Both the position numbers and the translations under genes were made by a program. Of a stretch of DNA of 64,000 nt, positions 9,409 to 19,089 are shown one piece after another (the first letter of the stretch is position 1; each line of letters begins with the position of its first letter). Source of the stretch: Scytonema hofmannii PCC 7110 (GTDB lineage Bacteria; Cyanobacteriota; Cyanobacteriia; Cyanobacteriales; Nostocaceae); the NCBI RefSeq assembly GCF_000346485.2, contig NZ_KQ976354.1:1551719-1615718 (forward strand), written 5' to 3'. The notes beneath the pieces were generated by a model. The model was not told where the DNA came from and searched no databases. It worked only from the letters and a program-made list of their open reading frames with translations.

Positions 9409-10347
9409 TTAACCAATAGAGCGTCGAATGGTTGGTTGAGCGATTGGTGCAAGAAACACAGCAAATAAAGTCAGCAGCGATCGCAAATCGTGATAAAAAA
9501 TTGACTTATCAAATGCTAAAGCTTGCTCAAGAAAATAACGTGCTTTTTCTGAATGACCTCCTTGAAGAGACAAGCGGGCTAAGTAACGGTGCATATAAGC
9601 GTAAGCTGTTGGTAAAATAGGCTCAACCAACTCTGGGGAACGAAGAAAAGCATTCCGAATCACCTGTTCGTTATAATGCTGCATCTGCGCTACATTAAAT
9701 GAAAGTCCAGAAGGGCGGACGCGGTAGTAGCACAAAACTCGTGATTCGCGCTCGAATTTCCATTTCTGTGTTGCTGATACTCTCAACCAAAAATCAACAT
9801 CTTCAGAACTGCGTAAGCTTTCATCAAATTCACCCACCTCATCCACTAATGAGCGGCGGAATACAGCATTAGAACCATGTCCCACAAAATTCTTGCAAAG
9901 TAAAGCGAGGAGTGGATTGGAGTGGACTGGTTTACCACTTAAGTGCATGAATGTTGGGCGTCCGTCGTCACGAATTGCTTGTGAAGCACTATAAACTACA
10001 CCCACATTTGGATCGCGCTTTAGCCTTGCTACATGGTTAGTTAATTTGTCTGGATGGTATATATCGTCAGCATCTAACAGGGCTATGTATTCTCCACAAG
10101 CGTAACGAATGCCATAATTGCGTGCTGATGACAACCCACCATTTTGTTTTTGCAATAATCGAAATCGAGAATCCTTTTCTACGTAAGGCTGAACGAGATC
10201 TGCTGTACGATCGGTGGAACCATCATCAACAACCAGCGCCTCAAATTCCTGAAAAGATTGGCGCTGTAGCGATCGCAATGCATCTTCTATATAAGAACTC
10301 ACGTTATAGGCGGGGACTATAACACTGACTTGAGGGATACTAACCAT
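9409..10347 (-). CDS. GT2-family glycosyltransferase
   Basis: Cytoplasmic GT-A glycosyltransferase for exopolysaccharide assembly. From the chosen start it reads MVSIPQVSVIVPAYN, with ALVVDDGSTDR and the D-x-D motif ALLDADD, then an SSEDVDFWLR acceptor-side motif and a helical C-terminus. I chose the internal ATG at 10347 because it has AAAGAG about eight bases upstream and opens right before the first strand. An upstream ATG at 10398 adds 17 residues with no ribosome binding site. It is the first gene of the run that continues to the Wzx and GT2 genes. The specific sugar is unknown. Confidence 0.88.
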   Translation of the reverse strand: MVSIPQVSVIVPAYNVSSYIEDALRSLQRQSFQEFEALVVDDGSTDRTADLVQPYVEKDSRFRLLQKQNGGLSSARNYGIRYACGEYIALLDADDIYHPDKLTNHVARLKRDPNVGVVYSASQAIRDDGRPTFMHLSGKPVHSNPLLALLCKNFVGHGSNAVFRRSLVDEVGEFDESLRSSEDVDFWLRVSATQKWKFERESRVLCYYRVRPSGLSFNVAQMQHYNEQVIRNAFLRSPELVEPILPTAYAYMHRYLARLSLQGGHSEKARYFLEQALAFDKSIFYHDLRSLLTLFAVFLAPIAQPTIRRSIG

Positions 10348-10646
10348 TGAAAAACTCTTTAGATAAATGCACTTCTGTACGTTGAAAAACTGATTCATTA
10401 GTTTTTTAACTAATACTATTTATTGCACATAGTCTGAGGAAATTAACGAGATATATTTGTTTTTTTGATAAAGTCTTAGTTGATTTATAAACTTAGCATA
10501 AAAAGATTGATGTTCGTCTTCTAGAAGCAGCTTGTAAGCGTTTTATTTTGTTTTTTTATTTTTCTTTAGTACTTAATCACGAAGAAATACGTATAGCTTT
10601 TTGACACGATTAAATAGTTTTAATTGTTACTTTAAAAAACAACTAG

Positions 10647-11024
10647 TTTCTTAAATTTTCATATGCTGTCAACAGTAAAATTACGGCGATCGCATCCCTT
10701 TTTGGTTTGTGTCTGGATGATAGCCGTGAAATCGCATTAGATGCTGGTAAAGCTATCCTCCAGCTTGTAGAACAAAAACATGAATTTAAAGCATCGGACT
10801 TCATCTCTACTCTTGCTAATACTAAGATTTTAGGAGTACGCCAAAACTGCTTAAAAGCATTAATTCAAGTTGTAGAATCAGGTGGAGAGACGACAGAATC
10901 AGATATTTTCGATATTTGTCAAATTTTGAAAAATGAAAAACTGCCAGAACTTGTACAACCACTTTATAGTTTAGCGATCGCTTGGATTGAACGAAATGAT
11001 TCTATTACAGATGAGTTGGCTTGA
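10647..11024 (+). pseudogene. Truncated gene, C-terminal part of an unrecognised helical protein
   Basis: An open frame runs from just after a TAG at 10644 to a stop at 11022. It has no proper start; only a TTG at 10707 is available, with protein-like sequence upstream of it (SKITAIASLFGLCLDDSRE). The product is alpha-helical with a HEAT-like rhythm and many Leu/Ala (AGKAILQLVEQ, CLKALIQVVES). I read it as the 3' end of a longer lost gene. I do not recognise the family, and it has no clear functional neighbours. Confidence 0.4.
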
Positions 11025-11126
11025 TGAAATGTTAAACAATGAAAGGATTCCTCAAGAAGTCAAAAATCTCATTATCAGAGAACGGGAAGGGTGACAGAAT
11101 AATTCATAATTCGTAATTAAGAGATG

Positions 11127-12010
11127 ATTTATAAAGTAGGTTGGGTTGAGGAACGAAACCCAACATTTAATCGAATTATGGGGTGTCATTTCGTTCTACC
11201 CAAACCACACAATACATTTGGCGATTTAAGATTTACCTGAAAACGGGAAAAGAAGTTTGGGTGCTTGTACACATTGAAATGCAAAGTCAAGAGGAAAGCG
11301 ACTTTGCTCAACGAATGTTTATCTATAACTACCGCATCTATGACTATTACAAGTGCTCGGTTGCTTCCCTAGCAGTTCTGGGAGATGAGCGTAGTAATTG
11401 GCGACCAAATCAATTTGGATATCAGTTATTTGGTTGTGAAGTTGGGTTTAGATTTCCGATAGTAAAATTGTTAGACTATCAATCGAGGTGGTCAGAGCTA
11501 GAAGCCAACCGCAATCCCTTTGCAGTGGTAGTGATGACTCACTTGAAAGCAAGACAAACCCGTAATAATCGTACAAAAAGTCTTCAGTCGAAGCTAGAGT
11601 TGACTAAACGACTATACGAGTTGGGCTTCAGTCGGGAAGATATAATTAACTTATTCAAGTTAATCGATTGGATCATGAGCCTCCCTGAGGAATTAGAGCA
11701 AGAATTTTGGCAGGAATTTCGGAATTTTGAGGAGTCTAAAAGTATGCCGTATATTACAAGTATCGAACGACTTGGAATTCAAAAAGGTAAACAGGAGGGA
11801 CTACTTGAAGGTATATCCTTATGGTCAACGAAAGAATGAGGGTTTCAGCCATTGCCTGACCCCCTCAGATGCTTATTAATAATAAAAAAGTTATAAGTTT
11901 ATCTTATTAAGAAAGATCGCCATACATACTTAATACGATCGCCTGTAAGGAAACCCAACAAATGTCTGTAAATGTTGGGTTTCGTTCCTCAACCCAACCT
12001 ACTATAAATT
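11127..12010. repeat. Pair of inverted 34-41 bp repeats flanking the nuclease relic
   Basis: The left arm at 11127-11169 contains GTAGGTTGGGTTGAGGAACG then AAACCCAACATTTA. The right arm at 11969-12010 is its reverse complement, with a core of at least 34 identical bases. The arms enclose about 800 bp with the truncated Rpn-type gene. They may be two insertions of one interspersed repeat or the ends of a non-autonomous element. No target duplication is obvious. Confidence 0.6.
11183..11839 (+). pseudogene. Rpn/PD-(D/E)XK-type transposase-like nuclease, truncated
   Basis: Remnant of the recombination-promoting nuclease family common in cyanobacteria. Visible family motifs are VWVLVHIEMQSQ (the E-x-Q of the PD-(D/E)XK core), ESDFAQRMFIYNYRIYD, ASLAVLGDE, a GCEVGFRFP strand and the MPYITSIERLGIQKGKQEG region that precedes the family's charged repeat tail. 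Family members have 60-80 further residues before the nuclease core, carrying the first catalytic Asp. Here the frame opens abruptly at QTTQYIWRF, and the C-terminal tail is cut after LLEGIS. So both ends are missing. It lies between inverted repeats at 11127 and 12010. Almost certainly inactive. Confidence 0.65.
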
Positions 12011-12048
12011 CTCCACAAGCGTGGGGTGGGTGTCCTCGCGATTGACCG

Positions 12049-12333
12049 ATGCGATACGGCTTCAGTGCGATCGCCAGTTATAAAACCGACCTGCTTTACT
12101 TGCAAACTGCTCTTTTAACAAAATCTCATTTAGAGATATTGCAATCCTCGGATACCAATCTTATATTAAATTGCCTAGACAGCCTTGTTCAAGCAGATAC
12201 TTTGCTGACTCAACTTAAACATAGACTACTTATCGTAACAGATAAAGATTGTGCAGCGCTTGTCGAACTGGGATTGCAGCGCGAAGTACGGGTTACACTT
12301 GAAGACCATAGCAAAACTATCAACTGGATTTGA
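12049..12333 (+). CDS. Hypothetical protein, possibly a fragment
   Basis: A 94-residue frame with protein-like composition (helical, KTDLLYLQTALLTKSHLEIL, later RLLIVTDKDCAALVELGLQR). The first codons overlap a HIP1 site and have no ribosome binding site, so the true start may be lost or further in. I do not recognise a family. It abuts an opposing minus-strand fragment at its 3' end, so a rearrangement may have trimmed it. Confidence 0.3.
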   Translation: MRYGFSAIASYKTDLLYLQTALLTKSHLEILQSSDTNLILNCLDSLVQADTLLTQLKHRLLIVTDKDCAALVELGLQREVRVTLEDHSKTINWI

Positions 12334-12476
12334 GTTTTTAGCAGTTCGACATCCGCTGCTGGTGAGGGTGATGGTTTAGGAGTTGATGCAGGTAGCCCAG
12401 GAGTTTGCGCGATGAACAACATCCAAACTTTCCAAAACCAAACTCCAGTTAAATTAAATAAACTTTGCCAATCCAT
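12327..12476 (-). pseudogene. N-terminal fragment of a small membrane protein
   Basis: On the minus strand an ATG at 12476 opens MDWQSLFNLTGVWFWKVWML, then a proline-rich linker (TPKPSPSPA) and AADVELLKTQIQ, a plausible start of a membrane-anchored coiled-coil protein. After about residue 50 it runs antisense into the 12049-12333 frame and loses protein character. This suggests the rest was cut away at about 12330. Confidence 0.3.
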
Positions 12477-12841
12477 ATCTTCTCTATATTTAGTACTTGT
12501 GTCACATCACTAACAGTATATAGTGGTATGATAAGCTACAGATGGTCAGTGATCGCCGAACTACAGCATAGCAGCAAATCGCACTTTCATTCCTCTAACA
12601 TCCGCTCCATCTGTTCTCACATGATTAAGAGTCAATAATTGACGAGTTGGGGAGTACTTGAGGGAGAGTTAGTTCGCTTTCGTGCATTTGCCTTTACCCC
12701 CTTTTTGACTACTGTATCGGCGATCTAGGGGAGTTGGGAAGCAAAGCCTACACTTATGTCATTTTAAAAAGTCTCGTATTGTTTGTATTTCAAAGATTTG
12801 TGGAATCATTATAGGTATAAAAGAAACAAAAAGAGGAACAC

Positions 12842-13009
12842 ATGGTTAAACTTAATATTTCTGAACTACAAACCATCAACGAAATCGAAGATATCAGCGA
12901 TAAAGATTTGGAGTCTGTGGTAGGTGGAGTAGGGAGAAAAATACCCCTAGTCAGCGTCAAGGGATTATTAATCAAGAAATCAACATACCTCAACCGCTTA
13001 CCAGTATGA
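12842..13009 (+). CDS. Double-glycine leader peptide, putative bacteriocin/RiPP-type precursor
   Basis: A 55-residue peptide preceded by AGAGG seven bases from the ATG. Residues 1-29 look like a double-glycine leader of the cyanobacterial bacteriocin type: ISELQTINEIEDISDKDLES then VVGG, acidic and helical, ending in GG at 28/29. The predicted core, 26 residues from VGRKIPLVSV, is strongly cationic (Lys/Arg at six positions) with no Cys. That argues for an unmodified or lightly processed amphipathic peptide rather than a lanthipeptide. No peptidase-containing transporter or modification enzyme is nearby, so export would rely on a distant system. Leader recognition is good; function is inference. 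Confidence 0.6.
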   Translation: MVKLNISELQTINEIEDISDKDLESVVGGVGRKIPLVSVKGLLIKKSTYLNRLPV

Positions 13010-13157
13010 AGTCTTATACCAATTTTCTGTAAGCTTACACATTTTTTTACCCCAGACAACCTCCCCTTATCAAGGGGAGGAGCGGTTGATTTTATGCAGC
13101 TTCATATCGAAATGGTATGAGCAAAACCAAAATCCTTGGAGAAAGAAAAATTTTTCT

Positions 13158-13187
13158 ACTCCCTACTCCCTACTCCCTAACCCCTAA
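13158..13187. repeat. Short tandem repeat (CTCCCTA)n
   Basis: About four units of CTACTCC/CTCCCTA directly after the stop of the large minus-strand gene. Related arrays are at 62826-62858 and, more degenerate, at 47667-47702. This is the STRR type known from filamentous cyanobacteria. Confidence 0.75.
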
Positions 13188-16100
13188 TTAACCCAAACCA
13201 GTATTCCCAGATAAAGCTAAGAAAGCATCTGGTATCATAGATTGCTGACCGTTACTGTAAACTTCTATGTCTAACAAATCATTAGATGGGTTAGAAAAAG
13301 ATGGTAGGGTTCCCATAATTCTCTTACCAGAAACAGAGGTAAGAGTTGCGTTTTGTCCACCAATTTTGACTGTGGTATCCGCTAAACTACCAAAGTTAAC
13401 TCCACCAATAATAAACTGACCACCACCTGTAGCAGCAGCACGCCATCTGTCGATATCAAAGGCTTTCATCCCAACTATGGATGAATCGTTAGGAGTCGCA
13501 ACTGTAATCGCGTCTTCAGCAAAATCCATACCAAAAATGACACCTCCGGGACCAACTTCTATATCTAACCCATCGGTAACACCAGTGAGGGAGTCAACTT
13601 TTTGTACTTGTCTGCCATTTGATGAGAGACTAAAGTTATAAAGCTGTTTGTTCCATTGCTGAGCGAATAAGTCTCCGCGCAATTGGTTGTTGAATGTCGT
13701 TGCTCGATATTCAACAATTCCATTGGTTGAGGGACTCATCGTTGTTAATGGAGCAGTGTATACTCCTGGAATACTTGCTTGAGATGGTCCATAAAAAACG
13801 TTCTGACGGTCGTCTTCGCTTCCGCGATTTCGATTGGGATGACCGTAATAATTCCCTTCTTCCACCAAGTTTAGTTCATCTGGTGTACCATAGGCAGGTA
13901 TTTCAGTGGTTGCGGAAGTGGAGAGGCTACCAAAGCCTTTATTGTGTCCGTTATCTGTGGCATACAGTATTCCTTTTGTAGTAAATGCCACATCGTAAGG
14001 ATTTCGGAGACCGCTAGCATACACAGATACATCCACGCCAGACGCGACCTTTGCTTCATCTCCAAAGACTTGGCTGTCTTCTGCGTCGAAGGTTAATCCA
14101 CTGGGTGGTTCAAAATCAGGTGGTAAAACATACTCAATCTGACCATTGAAGTTGGCTTTTGTAATGTCGGCTTTGAGGATAGCGGCTGTAAACGGAGACT
14201 CTGGAAGACCGCCTATGCTGCTATTGGGAACACCACCATTGGTATTACCACCAACTGCAATGTACAAATTACCTTGATTATCAAATGTCAAGCCATTAAC
14301 CCCGTGGTCATGGTTTGAAACTGGTAAACCCGTAATTAAAGGTTTCACAACTGAAAAATTGGGTCCTTCGAGAACTGAAACCTGACCGCTATATTCTGAA
14401 AGTTCAGTTTCAGGGAAGCTACTTCCACCATTACCGTAGAGTTTACTGTGGGATACGTAAATTTTCGGAGTCGAGTCAAAAGGATTGAAAGCAATACCTA
14501 AGATATCAGAATTAGGCAGACTCATCAGAGTGTTGATGATTTGTGTGCCAATCACATTGTAGTTGTCATCAAAGGTATATGCTCGAATTTCACCACTGTA
14601 AGTACCTACGTACAACCTACCATCTGGACCCCAAGCACCTGTGGTGGGGTCGCCTATTGCAGCGACTTTTTTCTTTGTGAAATTGATGGGAGGAAGTTCA
14701 TTATCAATGACCTTAACCGCAAGATTGGAAGCGCTCAGGCTGCTGTAGTCACTATCTGCACTGGTAATCGTGTGAGCAATGTTGACTGTTTGAGCACCTT
14801 CTGCTAGGGTGTCGTTAATCGCATTGACTGCGATCGCTTGAGCAACATTCCAGTTATTAGGAGTGAAGGTAACGCTTGTTTTGTCAGTACTGATTTGGCT
14901 GTCTGTCGTCAAATTGATGGTGACATTTGCTGTGGGTTTAGTATTGAGAACTATTGAGTAAGTATCATTGTATCCCCCTTCCATAACTTCAGTACTGCGT
15001 GCAGTCTGATGCAGAATCATTCTTGGACCGGTGAGAGGGATAACTTCTAAAGCAGCAAGTGCAGCGTTGTCAAAGCTGGCGGCAAAATTAACATTAAGCT
15101 TGCTATCAGTCACAGTAATTTCTGGGAAAGACAAAGCAAGAGCAGAATTCTTACCAGGGAAAAATGCGTTTTTGGATTGTCCAAAAATATCTAGGTTATC
15201 GTATACTTGCTCGCCCTCAAGAGAAATATCGAAGACCCTCTGACCATAATCATTCCAGTAAGATTCAGCAAAGTGCAGATTCACAAGGTAATTGCCATTT
15301 GCCACAGGGATTTCGTAAGCTAAGTTTTTGGCAGTACGGTGCGTTTGATAGAGGGGATCGTCGTCAGTTTTTGCGATCGCCGCACCTGTAGTAAAGATTG
15401 TACCGTTAAGGAAATGCTGATCTGGACTCCAAACATTACCAGCAAGATCGGTGTAAGCTTGCTGAGCACCAACATCAATACGAATCGTTCCTGGTGTCGG
15501 GACTGGGCTATCGTTATCTGCAATGGTAACTGAGACATTTGGAACGCTCAGGTTGCTGTAATTGCTATCAGTACTACTGACAGTGTGAGTGATACTAGCT
15601 GTTTGTGCTCCTTCGACCACAGTATCATCAACAGCCGTGAGGGTAATAGTTTGAGCCGTATTCCAGTTATCAGGGGTGAAGGTAACACTGGTCTTATTTG
15701 CACTGAGTTGATTGCCAACAGCTAAGTTAATGGTGACATTTGCTGTGGGTTTAGTACTGAGAACCAGAGAGTAAGAGTCAGTAGCTCCCCCTTCCGTCAC
15801 ACTCGTGCTACCTCCTGTTGGTTGTACAAGGACGCTTGGTGTTGGCGTACCAACAGGGACGATTTCTATGGCATCAATTTTGGCATTATCAACACTAGCC
15901 ACAAAGCTTAAATTCAGAACACCGTCAGTGACGATCGTCTTGAAAGACTTATCCAAAGCTTGATTTTTCGCGCCAGATTCCGCAAAAATATCTAAGTTAT
16001 CAAAGAAGAGTTGATTTTCCGCACTGACATCGAAAATTCTTTTCCCTGCGCTACCCCAATAAAGTTCTGCTAACTTGAGGTTAACAGTGTATTCCCCGTT

Positions 16101-18800
16101 GGCGACTGGAATCGCGTAATTGACAGTTTTACCAGTACGCTCGTTTTGATAAAGGGGATCTTCCACAGTGTTGGCGATCGCAGAAGCATAATTTTTAGCA
16201 GTTCCGCCAGAGAAATATTGGTCTGCACTCCAGAGAAGACCTGTGGTATCAGTATAAGCTTCACCACCTGTATTAATCCGAATCGCTCCCGGTGTTGGTG
16301 CTGAATTGTCGTTATCTGCGATGGTGACGGAGACATTTGGAACGCTCAGGCTGCTGTAATTACTATCAGTACTACTGACAGTGTGAGTGATACTAGCTGT
16401 TTGCGAACCTTCGACTACAGTATCATCAACAGCAGTGAGGGTAATAGTTTGAGCAATATTCCAGTTATCAGGGGTGAAGGTAACACTGGTCTTATTTGCA
16501 CTGAGTTGATTGCCAACAGCTAAGTTAATGGTGACATTTGCTGTGGGTTTAGTACTGAGAGCTAGGGAGTAAGAGTCAGTAGCTCCCCCTTCCGTCACAC
16601 TCGTGCTACCTCCTGTTGGTTGTATAAGGACGCTTGGTGTTGGCGTACCAACAGGGACGATTTCTATGGCATCAATTTTGGCATTATCAACACTAGCCAC
16701 AAAGCTCAAATTTAAAACACCGTCAGTGACGATCGTCTTGAAGGACTTATCCAAAGCTTTGTTTTTCGCGCCAGATTCCGCAAAAATATCTAAGTTATCA
16801 AAGAAGAGTTGATTCTCTGCACTGACATCGAAAATGCGTTTCCCCGCACTACCCCAGTAAAGTTCTGCTAACTTGAGGTTAACGGTGTATTCCCCGTTGG
16901 CGACTGGAATTGCGTAATCTAATATTTTTCCAGAACGCTCGTTTTGATAGAGGGGATCTTCCACAGTGTTAGCGATCGCCGCCGCCGTACTATAGAGTTT
17001 ACCATTCAAGAAATATTGGTCTGCACTCCAGAGATGACCTGTGGTATCAGTGTAAGCTTGACCGCCCGCATTAATCCGAATCGCTGCTGATGTAGGTGCT
17101 GGGCGATCGTTATCTGCAATGGTGACGGCGACATTTGGAACGCTAATGGTGTTGTAATTGCTATCACTACTACTGACAGTGTGAGTGATACTAGCTGTTT
17201 GCGAACCTTCGACTACAGTATCATCAACAGCAGTGAGGGTAATAGTTTGAGCAATATTCCAGTTATCAGGGGTGAAGGTAACACTGGTCTTATTTGCACT
17301 GAGTTGATTGCCAACAGCTAAGTTAATGGTGACATTTGCTGTGGGTTTAGTACTGAGAACCAGGGAGTAAGAGTCAGTAGCTCCCCCTTCCGCCACACTC
17401 GTGCTACCTCCTGTTGGTTGTACAAGGACACTTGGTGTTGGACTACCAACAGGGGTGATTTCTATGGCATCAATTTTGGCATTATCAGCACTAGCCACAA
17501 AGCTTAAATTCAGAACACCGTCAGTGACGATCGTCTTGAAGGACTTATCCAAAGCTTGATTTTTCGCGCCAGATTCCGCAAAAATATCTAAGTTATCAAA
17601 GAAGAGTTGATTTTCCGCACTGACATCGAAAATACGTTTCCCTGCACTACCCCAGTACAGTTCTGCTAACTTGAGATTAACAGTGTATTCCCCGTTGGCG
17701 ACTGGAATCGCGTAATTGATGGTTTTACCAGTACGCTCGTTTTGATAAAGGGGATCTTCCACAGTGTTGGCGATCGCAGAAGCATAATTTTTGGCAGAAC
17801 CGCCAGAGAAATATTGGTCTGCACTCCAGAGATGACCTGTGGTATCAGTATAAGCTTCACCACCTGCATTAATCCGAATCGCTCCCGGTGTTGGTGCTGG
17901 GTTATTGTTTGGACTTGCAGCAAGCTGTACAACTTGTACGGTAGAAAGCAAACTTGTTGAACCATCTGATGCTTTTGCAACCGCAACAATATGGTTGCGA
18001 CCTCCATCAGCATGAGAATTTGTTAGGGTGATTGGAATATCAACATAACCTGCTGCTCCAATAGTAACAACCTTCTCATTTACAGAAATAGCCGAGTTAG
18101 CTTCAAAAGGATCTAAATCGAACCCGCTACCATTATTTGTAAATAAACCAGCCTCCATGACCAACAGGTTAACTGAAGCTCCCTGAGAACCATAGACTCG
18201 AACTGTTTGATTAGCTTCCGATACAGTTGATTGTGTTGAAGTCAAACCCAGGACTTCCAATGTAGGTTTAACAGGAATATTTGGTTGAATAATGACTTGT
18301 GAACCATCTGAACTGTTAGGAATTCTGTAAGTCTGTCCCGTGTAGCTAGTATTATCACTAAAATCAACCGTGACTGTAGTACCTACAAGCTCTAACCCAG
18401 AAACACTACCAGATTCATTAGGACCGGGTGCAGGTAAACCTTTGATACTTGTTGGATCGACATCAATAGAAAAAGTAAAAGTCTTACCAGGATCGAATCC
18501 ATTAAAAATAATCTCTAAAGCATCAAACCCACTATCGTGAGCTTTGAGGTAGTTATAAGAAACATACCCCGTACTCCCTTCATTATCTACCGTGAAACCT
18601 TTAGCTGTGCTATCGCCAGCCGTTCCATAAGGATCGAAGATTAAATCTGGCAGAATACTAGAACTCAAATCAATAAGTACCCGATTTATTTTCTGTCCAG
18701 TTGTTGAGTTGTTAGTAATTTTAAAAGAAGAAGCCGTATAAGTACTTGTGTTAATGCCACTACTAGACGGATCTATAGTAAATAGAGCTTTGTTAACCAT
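13188..18800 (-). CDS. Giant malectin-repeat / beta-propeller protein, probable matrix protein
   Basis: About 1870 residues. Residues 1-300 are unrecognised beta-rich sequence. Then four malectin-like carbohydrate-binding domains start near 306, 572, 837 and 1103 (each with IRINAGG..YTDTTG..W and DPLYQ..R). They alternate with four Calx-beta-like modules (SVTEGGATDSYSLVL, TFTPDNWN, VVEGSQTASI). About 1375-1770 is a glucose/sorbosone-dehydrogenase-like propeller (GDPTTGAWGPDGRLYVGTY, NHDHGVNGLTFD), and about 1785-1860 an IPT/TIG-type domain. I start at ATG 18800 (MVNKALFTID); an upstream TTG at 18848 adds 16 residues. No Sec signal, anchor or RTX repeats are visible, so the export route is unclear. 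Set within the exopolysaccharide locus, it plausibly binds or processes the polysaccharide outside the cell. Confidence 0.75.
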   Translation of the reverse strand: MVNKALFTIDPSSSGINTSTYTASSFKITNNSTTGQKINRVLIDLSSSILPDLIFDPYGTAGDSTAKGFTVDNEGSTGYVSYNYLKAHDSGFDALEIIFNGFDPGKTFTFSIDVDPTSIKGLPAPGPNESGSVSGLELVGTTVTVDFSDNTSYTGQTYRIPNSSDGSQVIIQPNIPVKPTLEVLGLTSTQSTVSEANQTVRVYGSQGASVNLLVMEAGLFTNNGSGFDLDPFEANSAISVNEKVVTIGAAGYVDIPITLTNSHADGGRNHIVAVAKASDGSTSLLSTVQVVQLAASPNNNPAPTPGAIRINAGGEAYTDTTGHLWSADQYFSGGSAKNYASAIANTVEDPLYQNERTGKTINYAIPVANGEYTVNLKLAELYWGSAGKRIFDVSAENQLFFDNLDIFAESGAKNQALDKSFKTIVTDGVLNLSFVASADNAKIDAIEITPVGSPTPSVLVQPTGGSTSVAEGGATDSYSLVLSTKPTANVTINLAVGNQLSANKTSVTFTPDNWNIAQTITLTAVDDTVVEGSQTASITHTVSSSDSNYNTISVPNVAVTIADNDRPAPTSAAIRINAGGQAYTDTTGHLWSADQYFLNGKLYSTAAAIANTVEDPLYQNERSGKILDYAIPVANGEYTVNLKLAELYWGSAGKRIFDVSAENQLFFDNLDIFAESGAKNKALDKSFKTIVTDGVLNLSFVASVDNAKIDAIEIVPVGTPTPSVLIQPTGGSTSVTEGGATDSYSLALSTKPTANVTINLAVGNQLSANKTSVTFTPDNWNIAQTITLTAVDDTVVEGSQTASITHTVSSTDSNYSSLSVPNVSVTIADNDNSAPTPGAIRINTGGEAYTDTTGLLWSADQYFSGGTAKNYASAIANTVEDPLYQNERTGKTVNYAIPVANGEYTVNLKLAELYWGSAGKRIFDVSAENQLFFDNLDIFAESGAKNQALDKSFKTIVTDGVLNLSFVASVDNAKIDAIEIVPVGTPTPSVLVQPTGGSTSVTEGGATDSYSLVLSTKPTANVTINLAVGNQLSANKTSVTFTPDNWNTAQTITLTAVDDTVVEGAQTASITHTVSSTDSNYSNLSVPNVSVTIADNDSPVPTPGTIRIDVGAQQAYTDLAGNVWSPDQHFLNGTIFTTGAAIAKTDDDPLYQTHRTAKNLAYEIPVANGNYLVNLHFAESYWNDYGQRVFDISLEGEQVYDNLDIFGQSKNAFFPGKNSALALSFPEITVTDSKLNVNFAASFDNAALAALEVIPLTGPRMILHQTARSTEVMEGGYNDTYSIVLNTKPTANVTINLTTDSQISTDKTSVTFTPNNWNVAQAIAVNAINDTLAEGAQTVNIAHTITSADSDYSSLSASNLAVKVIDNELPPINFTKKKVAAIGDPTTGAWGPDGRLYVGTYSGEIRAYTFDDNYNVIGTQIINTLMSLPNSDILGIAFNPFDSTPKIYVSHSKLYGNGGSSFPETELSEYSGQVSVLEGPNFSVVKPLITGLPVSNHDHGVNGLTFDNQGNLYIAVGGNTNGGVPNSSIGGLPESPFTAAILKADITKANFNGQIEYVLPPDFEPPSGLTFDAEDSQVFGDEAKVASGVDVSVYASGLRNPYDVAFTTKGILYATDNGHNKGFGSLSTSATTEIPAYGTPDELNLVEEGNYYGHPNRNRGSEDDRQNVFYGPSQASIPGVYTAPLTTMSPSTNGIVEYRATTFNNQLRGDLFAQQWNKQLYNFSLSSNGRQVQKVDSLTGVTDGLDIEVGPGGVIFGMDFAEDAITVATPNDSSIVGMKAFDIDRWRAAATGGGQFIIGGVNFGSLADTTVKIGGQNATLTSVSGKRIMGTLPSFSNPSNDLLDIEVYSNGQQSMIPDAFLALSGNTGLG
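15500..17890. repeat. Three near-identical ~797-bp tandem repeats inside the malectin gene
   Basis: The landmark GTTATCTGC(A/G)ATGGT recurs at about 15513, 16310 and 17110, giving a period close to 797 bp. Each unit encodes one malectin plus one Calx-beta module. A fourth, diverged unit lies at about 14690-15500. Near-identity at DNA level points to recent unequal duplication or gene conversion. Confidence 0.85.
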
Positions 18801-18939
18801 AGGATATATGCTGTCAAAAAATGTTCTGATGTAATATCTATTTTCCAAATAAAAAATTTAAAAATCTATATGTTTACTCTAAATTCAAAAATTCTATATA
18901 GAAAAAATAAAAATATTTTAGATGATATAACAAAAGTTC

Positions 18940-18970
18940 GATCCCCGACTTCTCAAAGAAGTCGGGGATC
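18940..18970. repeat. GATCCCCGACTTCT-family hairpin, copy 2
   Basis: GATCCCCGACTTCT ... AGAAGTCGGGGATC, a near-perfect hairpin in the 240-bp gap upstream of the giant gene. Confidence 0.75.
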
Positions 18971-19089
18971 TGGATACTCTAATAGAAAATGAGATTTCAG
19001 TTTTTTAGTCAAACTCAAATCTCAATAACTATACAAGGGAAATCAATAATTATCTGCGTCCATCCGCGTTCATCAGCGGTTGTTAATTC

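Noticed and set aside
10122-10322. Plus-strand frame opposite a GT2 gene
   Set aside because: It reads antisense over the conserved DDGSTD region; no start signal.
10401-10646. JUMPstart/ops-type elongation element ahead of the exopolysaccharide run
   Set aside because: No GGCGGTAG-like ops sequence is present; the stretch is featureless and AT-rich.
14541-18013. Several plus- and minus-strand frames of 60-115 codons inside the malectin gene
   Set aside because: They are shadows of the large gene. They repeat because the DNA is tandemly duplicated, and have no starts with ribosome binding sites.
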